Part shown: positions 63,854 to 64,000 of the stretch, piece after piece
How the letters are laid out: each line of letters starts with the position of its first letter
Position numbering within the stretch: position 1 is the first letter of the stretch
The notes under the pieces: generated by a model
Told to the model about the DNA's origin: nothing
The model's input: the letters and a program-made list of their open reading frames with translations, nothing else
Database searches by the model: none
Position numbers and translations under genes: made by a program
Source: Rhizobium sp. Root1203
Lineage (GTDB): Bacteria; Pseudomonadota; Alphaproteobacteria; Rhizobiales; Rhizobiaceae
Length of the DNA: 64,000 bases
NCBI RefSeq assembly: GCF_001424945.1
Contig: NZ_LMCW01000012.1
Location: 126,642-190,641 of the forward strand
Reading direction: 5' to 3'

Positions 63854-64000
63854 CTAGTCCGCTTGTTCGTCGGCGAGAAACAGGTCCAACCGGTCAAAGG
63901 TCGTATTCCAGCTGGCCTTGCGCTCGGCCAGCCAGCGCTCCAGGTTTGCCAGCGCCTCCTGCTGCAAGCGGTAGGTCCGCACCCGGCCGGTCTTGACCGA
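63854..64000 (-). CDS. ArsR-family regulator, C-terminal fragment (cut by window edge)
   Basis: The visible 48 residues (KTGRVRTYRLQQEALANLER, then WLAERKASWNTTFDRLDLF) match the C-terminal wing and helix of ArsR regulators paired with SRPBCC proteins. The start is beyond the right edge. It is read into the SRPBCC gene 82 bp later. Confidence 0.8.
   Translation of the reverse strand, partial: SVKTGRVRTYRLQQEALANLERWLAERKASWNTTFDRLDLFLADEQAD

Overview
The window reads as a stretch of a Rhizobiaceae-type alphaproteobacterial chromosome (Rhizobium/Agrobacterium/Ensifer group; genus not determinable by eye). The evidence is high GC, the gene repertoire (DUF982, an Lrp/AsnC regulator, cobS/cobT, an ssu sulfonate cluster, a very long UvrB with N- and C-terminal extensions, a PleC/DivJ/PdhS-type kinase) and a rhizobial-type prophage.

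Positions 1 to about 25,560 are the right-hand part of a prophage; its left end and early genes lie outside the window. Genes run rightward in the order terminase, portal, small connector, S49 protease, scaffold-like protein, decoration protein, major capsid (a lambda-like head), two or three connector genes, then a complete Mu-like contractile tail: DUF2635, sheath, tube, tail chaperone with a T TTT TTC -1 frameshift site, tape measure, a gpN-like protein split into two genes, hub (gpP-like), gp45-, gp46-, gp47- and gp48-like baseplate proteins, and tail fibre genes. A lysis block follows: endolysin, holin-like protein, overlapping Rz/Rz1 spanins and further small membrane proteins. The far right holds accessory genes (exported protein, DUF982, zinc-finger-like protein, Arc-type repressor with tandem operators, Tat-like exported protein) and a tyrosine integrase. 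The integrase abuts dusA, whose 5' end is the inferred attachment site.

From 25.5 to 38 kb: dusA, cspA, small unknown genes, a Gly/Asn-rich exported protein with an apparent 3' frameshift, uvrB, gltS next to a frameshifted hisC-like aminotransferase gene, a DUF486 transporter, an SRPBCC/ArsR pair with two identical operator dyads, a six-helix membrane protein and a hotdog thioesterase. From 38 to 47.5 kb: a Cache-domain chemoreceptor, a membrane alpha/beta hydrolase, a PLP decarboxylase, and a locus with a SARP-like/TPR regulator, a 72-residue protein and a divergent TfuA-domain protein but no YcaO partner. This last locus is the most promising uncharacterised system here.

From 47.5 to 64 kb: an extensin-family protein, an ABC-2 exporter, a retropepsin-like protease with DUF1289, divergent cobS and cobT, dgkA, a six-helix sensor kinase, a secreted nuclease, a uracil-DNA glycosylase-like gene, an Lrp regulator, an AlkD-like repair protein, a beta-hydroxyacid dehydrogenase, the ssuADCB sulfonate operon, and a second SRPBCC/ArsR pair cut by the right edge. 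No rRNA, tRNA, CRISPR array or insertion sequence was recognised.
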